From Streptomyces sp. JJ66 (GTDB lineage: Bacteria > Actinomycetota > Actinomycetes > Streptomycetales > Streptomycetaceae), in contig NZ_JAEVFI010000002.1 of the NCBI RefSeq assembly GCF_019303495.1, forward strand, positions 1 to 33,886: a DNA stretch of 33,886 nucleotides, read 5' to 3'. Made by a program: the position numbers and the translations under genes. Under the pieces are notes generated by a model that ran no database searches, had not been told where the DNA came from, and saw only the letters and a program-made list of their open reading frames with translations. Positions 6,155 through 14,164 of this stretch are shown piece by piece (position 1 is the stretch's first letter; each line of letters begins with the position of its first letter).

Positions 6155-7792
6155 GTGGGCGTGCTGATCGTCCCCGCGCCGGATGAGGAGCCGTGGCCGA
6201 CGCTGGGGGCGCAGGTGTGCGCCTTCCTGGAGGAACGGTGTGTGCACGGCCCCGGTGATCTGCGGGGCGAGGACTACGTGCTGGACGCGGAGAAGCGTGC
6301 GCTGATCTATCGCTGGTACGAGGTGTACCCGCAGGGGCATCCGCGGGCGGGGCGGCGACGGTTCAAGCGGGTGGGTCTTTCGGTGCGGAAGGGGACGGCG
6401 AAGACGGAGCTGGCGGCGGCAGTCGCGTTTGGCGAGTTGCATCCGGAGTCGCCTGTGCGCTGCGACGGCTTCGACGCATATGGGCAGCCGGTGGGGCACC
6501 CGGTGCGGGACCCGTACATTCCGATGGTCGCCTACACCGAGGAGCAGACCTCCGATCTGGCCTACGGTGCGCTGTTCGTGATGTGCACGGAAGGTCCCGA
6601 CGCGGACCTGTTCGACTCCGGGGTGGAGCGCATCATGCGCGTGGGCGGCGATGGCAAGGCGCAGGCGCTTGCGTCGAGCCCGGATTCCCGCGACGGTGCG
6701 CGCACCACCTTCCAGCACTTCGATGAGACACACCGTTTCACTCTCCCGCGGCACCGGGAGGCACACCAGACGATGCTGGCGAACGTTCCAAAGCGGATGC
6801 TGGCCGACCCGTGGTCGTTGGAGACAACGACCACCTACACGCCAGGCGAGGGCTCGGTGGCGGAGGGCACGCACGAGTACGCCGAGCTGGTGGCGGAGAA
6901 GAAGACCAAGGATAAGACGTTGTTCTTCTTCCACAGGGAGGCCACCCCACGCGAGGGTGAAGACCTCGGCGATGACGCCCAGCTGCGGGCGGCGATCCGG
7001 GAAGCGTCCGGCCCGGCCATCGCGGCCTGGCCGGACTTCGAGGGCCAGGTCGATTACGTGGCCTCGCTATACAACCACCCGGACACGGACCGGGCGTACT
7101 ACGAGCGGGTGTGGCTGAACCGGCGGGTGCAGGCCGGGCGGCAGGCGTTCGATGCTCGCCGGTGGAGCGAGGAACTGGCGCGGCCGGGGTTCGAGGTACC
7201 CGAGGGCGACCCGATCGTGGTCGGCTTCGACGGCGCCCAGTTCCGGGATGCCACAGCGTTGGTTGCGACGCACATCGATTCGGGGTTCCAGTGGCCGCTG
7301 GGCATCTGGGAGTGCCCGCCAGATGCGGACGGCTGGGAGTGCCCCGAGGACGAGGTGGACGCGGCACTGACGGAGGCGTTCGACCGGTGGACGGTGGCAC
7401 GGGTGTATGCGGACCCGCCGTACTGGGACGGCATGATCGCATCCTGGTCGGGTCGGTGGGGTCAGGACCGGGTGCAGGAGTGGTGGACGAACCGGCCCAA
7501 GGCCATGGCCTACTCTCTGCGCGCGTTCTCTCGGGCGCAGCGGGCCGGGGATCTCGCCCACAGCGGAGACGAAACGCTGGCCCGGCACATCGGGAATGCC
7601 CGTAAGCGGTGGTTGAAGATGCTGGACGAGGACGGGCAGCCCCTGTGGCTGATCGAGAAGGAACGCCACGACTCCCCGTTCAAGATCGACGGCGCGATGG
7701 CGTCGTGCCTGTCATGGGAGGCCCGCGCCGACGTGATCGCCTCCGGCGGGGCGCGACGGAAGAAGAAGTCCCGGATGGTCGTCATGAGGTGA
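6155..7792 (+). CDS. Terminase large subunit (ATPase and nuclease)
   Basis: A 545-residue packaging motor. The ATPase half has a degenerate Walker A, SVRKGTAKTE, with Lys83-Thr84, and a Walker B ending FDETH with Asp190-Glu191. The nuclease half has VVGFDGAQF (Asp359), VYADPPYWDG (Asp420) and IDGAMA (Asp512), the three acidic residues expected of the RNase H-like terminase nuclease. The length is typical. The start GTG 6155 has no strong ribosome site and lies two bases after terS, so it is probably read by coupling; GTG 6161 is a possible alternative. It pumps DNA into the prohead through the portal encoded next. Confidence 0.93.
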   Translation: MGVLIVPAPDEEPWPTLGAQVCAFLEERCVHGPGDLRGEDYVLDAEKRALIYRWYEVYPQGHPRAGRRRFKRVGLSVRKGTAKTELAAAVAFGELHPESPVRCDGFDAYGQPVGHPVRDPYIPMVAYTEEQTSDLAYGALFVMCTEGPDADLFDSGVERIMRVGGDGKAQALASSPDSRDGARTTFQHFDETHRFTLPRHREAHQTMLANVPKRMLADPWSLETTTTYTPGEGSVAEGTHEYAELVAEKKTKDKTLFFFHREATPREGEDLGDDAQLRAAIREASGPAIAAWPDFEGQVDYVASLYNHPDTDRAYYERVWLNRRVQAGRQAFDARRWSEELARPGFEVPEGDPIVVGFDGAQFRDATALVATHIDSGFQWPLGIWECPPDADGWECPEDEVDAALTEAFDRWTVARVYADPPYWDGMIASWSGRWGQDRVQEWWTNRPKAMAYSLRAFSRAQRAGDLAHSGDETLARHIGNARKRWLKMLDEDGQPLWLIEKERHDSPFKIDGAMASCLSWEARADVIASGGARRKKKSRMVVMR

Positions 7793-7800
7793 GGTGAGTT

Positions 7801-9210
7801 GTGAAGCGCACCGAGCCGCAGTGGCTGGCCTATCTGATCGAGTGCCACGACAAGGAGAAGCGGGATCTCCAGCAGCTGAACGCCTACTACGAGGGCACAC
7901 AGCCGCTGTCTTACATGGCTCCGGAGCTGGAACACGAACTCCGGGACACGGTGCGGCAGGTCGTCGTCAACTGGCCGCGCCTGGTGGTGGACACCATCGA
8001 GGAACGTCTCGACGTGGAAGGCTTTCGCTTCCCCGGCACAGCGGAGGCCGATGCGGAGCTGTGGCGCATCTGGCAGGCCAACGACCTCGATGAACAGTCC
8101 CAGCAGGGGCACCTGGACGCGCTGGTGATGCGTCGCGCCTACGTGATCGTTGGCACCAATGCGCAGGACCCCAGCACGCCGCTGGTGACGGTGGAGTCCG
8201 CACTGGACATGTACGCCGAGCATGACCCGCGCACCCGCCGGGTGCGGGCGGCGGTCAAACGCTGGAGGGAAGGCAGAGCCGAGCACGCCACCTTGTACCT
8301 GCCAGACGCGAATGTGTGGTTCGTCAAGGACAGCGGGGTTTGGGTGGAGGACCCGGATATCCCGCGCGATGACCACGGGCTGGGCGAGGTCACGGTGGAG
8401 GTGCTGGCCAACCGCCCCCGGCTGAAATACATGGACGGCACCTCAGAGCTTGCGGATGTGATTCCGCTGTCCGACGCGGCATGCAAGGTCGCCACGGACA
8501 TGATGGTCTCCGCCGAGTACCACGCCACTCCAAGGCGGGTAGCGTTCGGGTTCGGCGAAGAGGACTTCGTGGATGCGCAGGGCCGCAGAGTGTCCGCGTT
8601 CAGCCGGATCATCGGCCGGATGTGGGCGACGGAGAAGGACCGCAAATCCGACGGCGCCGACGTGATCCAGTTTCCCGAGGCGAGCCTGACCAACTTCCAC
8701 GACACGATCAACCAGCTCGCCCGCCTGGTCGCCGCGCTGGCAGGGATGCCGCCCCATTTCCTCGGCTTCACCACCGCCAACCCGGCCTCGGCTGACGCCA
8801 TCCGCTCCAGCGAAGCGCGGCTGGTCAAACGCGCGGAGAGGAAGCAGCGGGCGTGGGGCGGCACGTGGGAACGCGTCATGCGGCTGGTGCTGCGCATCCG
8901 GGACGGAGCGTGGAACGAGGACGCCCGGTCTTTGGAGACGCTGTGGCGCGACGCCTCCACGCCGACAGTGGCGCAGGCCGCCGACGCCGCGGTGAAGAAG
9001 CACCAGGCAGGGATCGTTCCGCTGCGGCAGACCCGCGAGGACCTGGGCTACTCGCAGGCGCAGATCACTCGCATGGAGGAACAGGACGAACAGGCTGCCG
9101 CGGCCGCGGTACAGCGTCTTGCCGGAGGGGATATGACGCCCCTATTTGTCCCCAAGCCCCCACCTGAGCTGGAACCCGACACAGAGGCGACCAGTGCCGC
9201 CGCGGCGTAG
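7801..9210 (+). CDS. Portal protein (SPP1 gp6-like)
   Basis: A 469-residue protein with the SPP1 gp6/portal pattern. It has an N-terminal helix with DLQQLNAYYEGTQPLSYMAP, then WPRLVVDTIEERLDVEGFRF, a central wing domain with ALDMYAEHDPRTRRVRAAVK, the stem/clip region, and a crown segment with LAALAGMPPHFLGFTT and SADAIRSSEARLVKRAERKQ. The Gly/Ala-rich C-terminal end (DTEATSAAAA) is typical. The start GTG 7801 follows GAGGTGAGGTGAG. The portal forms the dodecameric channel at one head vertex, where it meets the terminase and the connectors. The MuF gene overlaps its end by 17 bases. Confidence 0.92.
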   Translation: MKRTEPQWLAYLIECHDKEKRDLQQLNAYYEGTQPLSYMAPELEHELRDTVRQVVVNWPRLVVDTIEERLDVEGFRFPGTAEADAELWRIWQANDLDEQSQQGHLDALVMRRAYVIVGTNAQDPSTPLVTVESALDMYAEHDPRTRRVRAAVKRWREGRAEHATLYLPDANVWFVKDSGVWVEDPDIPRDDHGLGEVTVEVLANRPRLKYMDGTSELADVIPLSDAACKVATDMMVSAEYHATPRRVAFGFGEEDFVDAQGRRVSAFSRIIGRMWATEKDRKSDGADVIQFPEASLTNFHDTINQLARLVAALAGMPPHFLGFTTANPASADAIRSSEARLVKRAERKQRAWGGTWERVMRLVLRIRDGAWNEDARSLETLWRDASTPTVAQAADAAVKKHQAGIVPLRQTREDLGYSQAQITRMEEQDEQAAAAAVQRLAGGDMTPLFVPKPPPELEPDTEATSAAAA

Positions 9211-10168
9211 TCCGGCAGCGGCCCGGTACCGGCAAGTACAGGGCATTACGAGGCAACTCGCGAAGCTGGTGCAGCACCTGTGGTCGGCCCTTACGCCGTC
9301 GCGCGTGGAGGAGGAACTGGCTGGAGAAGCGGGGCAGCGCATCGTCACGGCGGTCGCCGCCGGGCAACTGACGGTGGCCGCTGGGGCACAGGCATTCGTT
9401 GCCGCAGCCATGGCCGCCCAGGGTGCCCCCGGTGCGGCACCAGCCGGGGTGCTCGTCGCCTCCGCGCTGGCTGGGCGGGCCTCGGATGGGCGTTCGCTGG
9501 AGACGCTGCTGTACCTTCCGGCTCTGACGGTCGGCGCCCGCCGTGCAGCGGGCTACTCCGACCAGGAGGCGATGCTGGCCGGGCTGACGCAGATGGCGAT
9601 GCTCGCCGGCACGCAGATCGCCGACACCGCGCGCATCGCGGACCAGGTCGCCTGCGTCGCGGACCGGCGGGTCGTGGCCTACACCCGCGTGGTGAACCTG
9701 CCCGCCTGCGCCCGCTGCATCATCCTCGCCGGAGCGCAGTACAGCGTCACCGAGGGATTTCTGCGGCACCCGCGGTGTGACTGCACGGTGGAACCGCTGT
9801 CACCGGGTCAGTGGAAAGACGTGCCCACTGCGCAGCAGTTGTTTGACCGGTTGAGCCCGCAGGAGCAACAGCGCGTGTTCACGGCGGCTGGCGCCCGCGC
9901 GATCCGCGACGGCGCCGATGTAGGGCAGGTCGTCAACGCCCGCCGCGGCATGTCTACACCCGGCGCGGTTGCCACGGCGGAGGGCGTCACCCGCCGCGGC
10001 GTGTACGGCCGCACGGCGCGGCGGGCGGGTGGCGACTTCGATCGCCTGCTGGGCCAGCGCTACAGCACCGCGCGGGCGCCTCGGTTGACGCCGGAGGAAA
10101 TCTACGGCCGGGCCGGGAGCCGCGATGAAGCAGTTGCACTGCTGCGGCAGTACGCCTACCTGACCTGA
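9194..10168 (+). CDS. MuF-like minor head protein
   Basis: A 324-residue protein. GTG 9194 is chosen, with GAGG shortly upstream and a 17-base overlap with the portal gene; longer starts would run far into the portal frame. A helical N-terminal half leads to the family signature at about residues 175-200: CARCIILAGAQYS followed by GFLRHPRCDC, the Cys/His pattern of the SPP1 gp7/Mu gpF domain. Such proteins bind the portal inside the head and may be ejected with the DNA. The remaining C-terminal part (EQQRVFTAAGARAIRDGAD and onward) is a normal extension, and I see no fused toxin domain. Confidence 0.9.
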   Translation: MPPRRSPAAARYRQVQGITRQLAKLVQHLWSALTPSRVEEELAGEAGQRIVTAVAAGQLTVAAGAQAFVAAAMAAQGAPGAAPAGVLVASALAGRASDGRSLETLLYLPALTVGARRAAGYSDQEAMLAGLTQMAMLAGTQIADTARIADQVACVADRRVVAYTRVVNLPACARCIILAGAQYSVTEGFLRHPRCDCTVEPLSPGQWKDVPTAQQLFDRLSPQEQQRVFTAAGARAIRDGADVGQVVNARRGMSTPGAVATAEGVTRRGVYGRTARRAGGDFDRLLGQRYSTARAPRLTPEEIYGRAGSRDEAVALLRQYAYLT

Positions 10169-10199
10169 TGCCCGCAACGGGCGACCACCTTCCGCAACG
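10169..10199 (+). repeat. Two further CCGCAACGG repeats before the scaffold gene
   Basis: GCCCGCAACGGGC (10169-10181) is a perfect 5-bp stem with CAA loop. A second CCGCAACGG is at 10191-10199. The second copy overlaps the GGGGAG ribosome site (10198-10203) of the scaffold gene, so folding could affect its translation. Confidence 0.6.
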
Positions 10200-10211
10200 G
10201 GAGACACACCA

Positions 10212-10919
10212 ATGAAGATCACTCGCCACTGCTGGACTCCGGCTGCCCACGGCGCCGCATGGTTCCACCTGGGACGACACGATGACCCCGAGCCCGACCC
10301 GGCGCCGCAGACGCCGGAAACAGACCCGGACGCCGGTGAGCCGCAGGAGCCGGAGGAGGAGCCGGACCCGGAAGGCGCCGAACAGCTCGGCGACGCCGGG
10401 AAGAAGGCTCTGGAGCGGATGAAGGCAGAGAAGGCCGCCGCGAAGAAGGAGGCCGCCGCCGAGCGCAGGAAGGCCGCTGAGGCGCTGCGGCGGGTGCAGG
10501 AGTTCGAGGACCGCGACAAGGGCGACCTAGAGCGTGCGACCGACCGCGCAACGCGGGCTGAGGAACGCGCCACGCGCGCCACTGAGCGGGCAGTCAAGGC
10601 GGAAGTGAAAGCCATGGCCGCCCAGACGTTCGCGGACCCGACCGACGCCGAACTCCTAGGCGATCTGACCCGCTACGTGGACGCAGAGGGCCAGATCGAC
10701 GCCGAACAGATCGGCGTCGATCTTACGGACCTGCTGGAACGCAAGCCGCACCTGCGCAAGCCCACGGTCGCCCCCGCCGACCCGGACAAGCCACGCGGAC
10801 CGCGCCCGGACCCCGGGCAGGGCTCCCGCAAGGACCCCGGGCCGACCGACTACCGCACCGCAGACCGCACCGCGGTGGACGCCAAGCTCGCCGAGTACGG
10901 CGTCAAACTGCGCCGCTGA
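10212..10919 (+). CDS. Capsid scaffolding protein
   Basis: A 235-residue protein, typical in size, charge and position. The N-terminal 25 residues contain WFHLGRHD (residues 17-24), a motif repeated near the start of the major capsid protein. An acidic Pro/Glu-rich stretch (26-58) is followed by a long Ala/Lys/Glu/Arg coiled coil (about 62-140: ERMKAEKAAAKKEAAAERRK and repeats of the RATRAEERATRAT type). A C-terminal domain with a basic end (YGVKLRR) probably contacts the capsid protein. It directs procapsid assembly and is then removed. GGGGAG precedes ATG 10212, and the Prp-like gene starts one base after its stop. Confidence 0.87.
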   Translation: MKITRHCWTPAAHGAAWFHLGRHDDPEPDPAPQTPETDPDAGEPQEPEEEPDPEGAEQLGDAGKKALERMKAEKAAAKKEAAAERRKAAEALRRVQEFEDRDKGDLERATDRATRAEERATRATERAVKAEVKAMAAQTFADPTDAELLGDLTRYVDAEGQIDAEQIGVDLTDLLERKPHLRKPTVAPADPDKPRGPRPDPGQGSRKDPGPTDYRTADRTAVDAKLAEYGVKLRR

Positions 10920-10920
10920 C

Positions 10921-11112
10921 GTGATCCGTATCCGCGCCCACCTGGGCGAGGGCCACACCTTCATCGAGGTCGAGGGCCACGAGGGCCACGTCGAGGACGG
11001 CCGAGTCTGCGCCGCGGTATCAGCCATCACCCAAACCGCGCTGCTGGGACTGGACCAGATCGCACGGCAGCACCCGGACCTCGTGTCCGTCGAGATCACA
11101 CAGGAGAGTTGA
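10921..11112 (+). CDS. Prp-like cysteine protease, very short, between scaffold and capsid
   Basis: A 63-residue protein that fits the N-terminal half of the Prp (YsxB, DUF464) cysteine protease family. It opens with beta strands (MIRIRAHL, TFIEVEGH). His20 sits in GHEGH and Cys30 in VCAAVSAI, matching the GHA...VCAAVSA signature in which these are the catalytic His and Cys. The His-Cys spacing is 10 rather than the 12 I recall for the Staphylococcus enzyme, and the protein is about 60% of the family's usual ~106 residues: the last helix is absent. It lies one base after scaffold and overlaps the capsid start (TGATG). In Firmicutes, Prp trims ribosomal protein L27 and also phage 80alpha capsid and scaffold. 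Here a phage-only role is inferred. Confidence 0.72.
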   Translation: MIRIRAHLGEGHTFIEVEGHEGHVEDGRVCAAVSAITQTALLGLDQIARQHPDLVSVEITQES

Positions 11113-12437
11113 TGAAGACGCAGACCCCTGCGCGGCCGTGGTTCCGGCTGAACCGGCACGACGTGCGTTCCACCCTTCCCGCCGCCCTCCGCAACATCAT
11201 GCAGGACGGCCTGCTGGACCGCATGTTCCACGAGTCGCTGGCCCCGGAACTGCTGTTCCCGCAGATCGCGGACATCGAGCCCTGGCAGGGCGGCCTCGGC
11301 GACCGAAAGATCATGACCCGCAACGGGCTGATGAACCCGGACCCCACGCCCACGACCGGCTCCGACCCCTCCACCGCGTCCTACGACGTGGAGCAATGGG
11401 AGGTGGTGATGGACCAGTACGGCAAATCCATCGACACCAACATGCTCCAGTCCAAGATGACCCTGGCCAGCAAGTACCTCAACGACGTAGCCCGGCTGGG
11501 TATCCACGCGGGGCAGACCCTCAACCACCTGGCCCGCAACAAGCTCTACAACGCCTACGCAGGCGGCCGTACCTGGGCCACTGCCACGGACGGAACCTCC
11601 AATACCTCCCTCGCCGTCGCCTCGACGGAAGGGTTCACCCATGTCCTGGTCAACGGCACGCCGACTCCGGTGTCGGCATCCAACCCGCTGAACGTCACGA
11701 TCGGCGGCGCCGCCAACACGGTCACCGGTGTTGACACGGGCGCCAGCACGCTGACGCTGGGCACGGCCCGGGCGGACACCGCAGGCGACGCGGTGATCTC
11801 TTCGCAGGCTCCGTACTCGGTGCGCGCCGGGGCCAGCAACGACACGGCGTTCAATCTGGCGGCCGGGGACCTGATCACCTTCGCGCACTTCCGCGCGGCG
11901 GTGACGCGGTTGCGGCGGATGCACGTCCCGGCGGCCGAGGGCGGCAACTACATCGCCCACATCGACTCCGTCACAGAGTCGCAGCTGTTCGACGACCCCG
12001 AGTTCCAGAACCTGTACCAGGGGCGGGGGGAGTCCCAGACCTACCGGGACCTGTCGCTGGGCGTGTTCGGCGGCCTGGTGTGGGTGCGCAACGAGGAGGT
12101 GCCCGAACTTGCATCCGGCGGCGCGGACGGGCTCACCGCAACGGTGCACCGGCCGATCGTCATGGGTGACGGCGCCCTGGTCGCGGCCCCGTTCGAGAAC
12201 ATCGCAGGGTTCCTCCAGGAGACCGGCGTCGGGGACGTGCCGGAGATCGCGATGCTGCCTGTCGCGCCCGGCGTGGAGGTGGCCCGCATCGTGCGCCCGC
12301 CGCAGGACCGCTTTCAGCAGGTCGTGTCCACCACCTGGTCGTGGGTGGGTGACTACGGCGTTCCCAGCGACAGCCTTGCGAACGGCGACTCGGCCCAGTT
12401 CAAGCGGGCCGTAATGCTGGAGCACAGCGCCAACTGA
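11112..12437 (+). CDS. Major capsid protein
   Basis: A 441-residue protein. ATG 11112 follows AGGAGAG and overlaps the upstream stop. Residues 10-17 read WFRLNRHD, matching the scaffold N-terminus. The body fits an HK97-fold capsid: EPWQGGLGDRKIMTRNG, the long helix with MLQSKMTLASKYLNDVARLG, and the late P/A-domain elements FENIAGFLQETG and VEVARIVRPP with a final WVGDYG. Residues about 150-235 form a Thr/Ser/Gly/Val-rich beta insertion that may be a surface domain. A 13-bp hairpin follows the stop. It builds the head shell around scaffold. Cleavage near residue 17 is an inference. Confidence 0.9.
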   Translation: MKTQTPARPWFRLNRHDVRSTLPAALRNIMQDGLLDRMFHESLAPELLFPQIADIEPWQGGLGDRKIMTRNGLMNPDPTPTTGSDPSTASYDVEQWEVVMDQYGKSIDTNMLQSKMTLASKYLNDVARLGIHAGQTLNHLARNKLYNAYAGGRTWATATDGTSNTSLAVASTEGFTHVLVNGTPTPVSASNPLNVTIGGAANTVTGVDTGASTLTLGTARADTAGDAVISSQAPYSVRAGASNDTAFNLAAGDLITFAHFRAAVTRLRRMHVPAAEGGNYIAHIDSVTESQLFDDPEFQNLYQGRGESQTYRDLSLGVFGGLVWVRNEEVPELASGGADGLTATVHRPIVMGDGALVAAPFENIAGFLQETGVGDVPEIAMLPVAPGVEVARIVRPPQDRFQQVVSTTWSWVGDYGVPSDSLANGDSAQFKRAVMLEHSAN

Positions 12438-12442
12438 CCACC

Positions 12443-12474
12443 CGCCCTGCCCGGCCCAAGTGCCGGGCAGGGCG
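12443..12474 (+). terminator. 13-bp hairpin after the capsid gene
   Basis: CGCCCTGCCCGGC (12443-12455) pairs perfectly with 12462-12474, loop 6 nt, no T-tract. It lies between the major capsid gene and the connector genes and may attenuate read-through. Confidence 0.65.
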
Positions 12475-12492
12475 CCACGAATGGAGGTTCCG

Positions 12493-12810
12493 GTGCGCGT
12501 TGTCGCCAACGAACGACTCAAGATTTTCTTCGGGCACGTGCCAACCACGCTGCATGAGGGCCAGGAAGCTAGCGGAGCCCTGGCGGCGTTTCTGGCCGAA
12601 CGCGCTCCGGGAAAGGTGACCGTGATCGGCCCACCACCCGCAGCGCCTCAGCGGCCGGACGAACTCGACCCGGACGCCTCCACCACCGATGTTCTGACAT
12701 GGACCGGTGACGATCCAACCCGCGCAACTGCGGCACTGGAAGCGGAACAGGTCAAGGGCTCCCCGCGCAAGACGCTGATCAAGCAGCTGGAGAAGATCAT
12801 CGGGGGGTGA
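12493..12810 (+). CDS. Hypothetical head protein with SAP-like C-terminal helix pair
   Basis: A 105-residue protein. GTG 12493 is preferred because GGAGG (12483-12487) lies five bases before it. It opens VVANERLKIFFGHVPTTLHE, a short beta/alpha unit. A Pro/Asp linker leads to a C-terminal segment ATAALEAEQVKGSPRKTLIK that resembles SAP/Rho-N-like helix-extended-loop-helix motifs found at the end of small phage head proteins. Its position between capsid and connector genes implies a head or head-tail role. The exact function is unknown. Confidence 0.65.
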   Translation: MRVVANERLKIFFGHVPTTLHEGQEASGALAAFLAERAPGKVTVIGPPPAAPQRPDELDPDASTTDVLTWTGDDPTRATAALEAEQVKGSPRKTLIKQLEKIIGG

Positions 12811-12816
12811 GGGGTT

Positions 12817-13443
12817 GTGGCACTTCCGGACCTGGCGACAGAATCAGACCTGGAGGCATACCTCCAGGCTCCAGTGGATGCCGCTGCGGCGACCGTGGCG
12901 CTCCAGATCGCCTCTGCCGCCATACGGTCCTTCACCAAGCAGGTGTTGACCTTCGTGGCGCAGGAGACCGTGCTGCTAGCCGGCGGGGAGCGGACGCTGC
13001 GGCTGCCTCAACGGCCCCCGGTGGTGGATGGTGACAACCCGCTGACGGTCGTGGAGGTCGCCGACGGCGGCGGGCAGGACTGCTCGGCCGTGGAAGACCG
13101 GGACTACACGCGGCTCGGTGCCGAACTGACCCGCAGCTGTCCCTGGTACGCGCCGGGCCGGTACATGGGCTGGCCGTATAGCCGGACGCAGGGAGTATGG
13201 GCGCCCCGGGTGAAAGTCACCTACTCCCACGGCTACACCGAGATACCGCCCGACATCACGGGCGTGTGCCTGGACCTCGCCGCCGCTACTCTCACCAACC
13301 CGTCCCGTTTGCGTTCCGAGACCGTCGGCGGCGTCTCGCAGGTGTACACCGTGGAAACCTTCGGCACCGGCTCGCTGACCGCCTCACATCGCGACATCCT
13401 GCGCTCCTACCGGCGCACCGCGCTGTCGGTGGCCCCGTCGTGA
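12817..13443 (+). CDS. Head-tail connector (HK97 gp6-like adaptor)
   Basis: A 208-residue protein with the adaptor pattern. The N-terminal LPDLATESDLEAYL begins a helical bundle that continues ALQIASAAIRSFTKQ. A beta insertion follows with LRLPQRPPV and VKVTYSHGYTEIPPDI. The closing helices carry CLDLAAATLTNP and SHRDILRSYRR. This ends like HK97 gp6/SPP1 gp15 family members. The adaptor binds beneath the portal after packaging. The GTG 12817 start lies six bases after the previous stop, and the next gene starts inside its TGA (GTGA). Confidence 0.85.
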   Translation: MALPDLATESDLEAYLQAPVDAAAATVALQIASAAIRSFTKQVLTFVAQETVLLAGGERTLRLPQRPPVVDGDNPLTVVEVADGGGQDCSAVEDRDYTRLGAELTRSCPWYAPGRYMGWPYSRTQGVWAPRVKVTYSHGYTEIPPDITGVCLDLAAATLTNPSRLRSETVGGVSQVYTVETFGTGSLTASHRDILRSYRRTALSVAPS

Positions 13444-13787
13444 GCGGCCTGCACCGGCAGGCGGTGACGATCGTCCGCGCCCCGCTCATCACCGACCGGT
13501 ACGGCAGTGAGCGCCGCGACTGGGCGAACGCCGTGCGCACGCTGGTTAGCGGGGTGGAGGTGCAGCCCGCTGCGGCCCCGGCCGCATCGCAGGAGGACAC
13601 CATCGACCGGCAGACGGCGGTGACTGGCTGGCGCCTGTACACCCGCCGAGGGGTGGACGTGGACCTGCTGGAGACGGATCGGGTCGAGTACGACGGCATG
13701 ACGCTGGAGGTTGACGGCAAGATCGGCCGCTGGCGCATGGGCGGGCGGGTTCACCACGTGGAGGCCGAGTTGAAGGAGATCGACTGA
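13440..13787 (+). CDS. Head closure protein (SPP1 gp16-like)
   Basis: A 115-residue beta-barrel protein, GTG 13440 overlapping the previous stop. The pattern LHRQAVTIVRAPLITDRYGS, then WANAVRTLVSGVEVQP, WRLYTRRGVDVDLLETDRVE and YDGMTLEVDGKIGRW is that of head-closure/stopper proteins, which form the ring that plugs DNA between the adaptor and the tail. The size and gene order also fit. It overlaps the following ATG (TGATG). Confidence 0.82.
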   Translation: MSGLHRQAVTIVRAPLITDRYGSERRDWANAVRTLVSGVEVQPAAAPAASQEDTIDRQTAVTGWRLYTRRGVDVDLLETDRVEYDGMTLEVDGKIGRWRMGGRVHHVEAELKEID

Positions 13788-14164
13788 TGGCACGCAGTCG
13801 TGGGCGGTTTGTGCAGAATCCGCGCATGTACGACGAGCTGGCCCGCTCGCAGGGGGTCCGGGACGCCTTGAAGGACGTGGCGGACCGGGGCCGCACGGTG
13901 GCGCAGGCGATCGCCCCGGCCTACTCGGGGCCGACCTACGATCCGTCAGTGACGCGGCGTGGTGAGTACCGGGCGTCGCTGTACTCGGCGGCGAACCTGG
14001 CGCCCTCGGGTTGGCGGGCGGAGTTCGGGGCGACAGCCCTGTGGTGGGGGCAGGTGGAGTTCGGCTCTGGCCGCCCGGCAACGTCCCGTGAGCGCCCCCA
14101 GGGGGGGCACTCGCCCAAGACACGCACGCTCGGGCGTGCACTGGACGCGCTGAGGAGCATCTGA
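13787..14164 (+). CDS. HK97 gp10-like / tail-completion-region protein
   Basis: A 125-residue protein. The segment FVQNPRMYDELARSQGVRDAL and the helix DVADRGRTVAQAIAP, then YRASLYSAANLAPSGWRAEF and ALWWGQVEFGSG, fit the HK97 gp10-like family, which often contains WxxxxEFGT near its end. Such proteins act in joining head and tail. A flexible basic C-terminus (RTLGRALDALRSI) ends it. The start and stop both overlap neighbours by one base, so the connector genes form a tight translational chain. Confidence 0.75.
   Translation: MARSRGRFVQNPRMYDELARSQGVRDALKDVADRGRTVAQAIAPAYSGPTYDPSVTRRGEYRASLYSAANLAPSGWRAEFGATALWWGQVEFGSGRPATSRERPQGGHSPKTRTLGRALDALRSI

Noticed and set aside
9194..10168. Possible toxin domain fused to the MuF protein
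   Set aside because: After the MuF signature only a short helical extension follows, with no known toxin motif.
5597..10199. CCGCAACGG repeats as a CRISPR array
   Set aside because: Copies are only 9 bp, the spacing is irregular, and two copies lie in coding sequence; there are no cas genes.
10656..12548. Minus-strand open frame of 630 codons opposite scaffold and capsid
   Set aside because: It is a shadow of high third-position G+C in the capsid gene; the composition is Val/Gly/Arg/His-rich, with no motif and no ribosome site, and the plus-strand genes are firmly identified.
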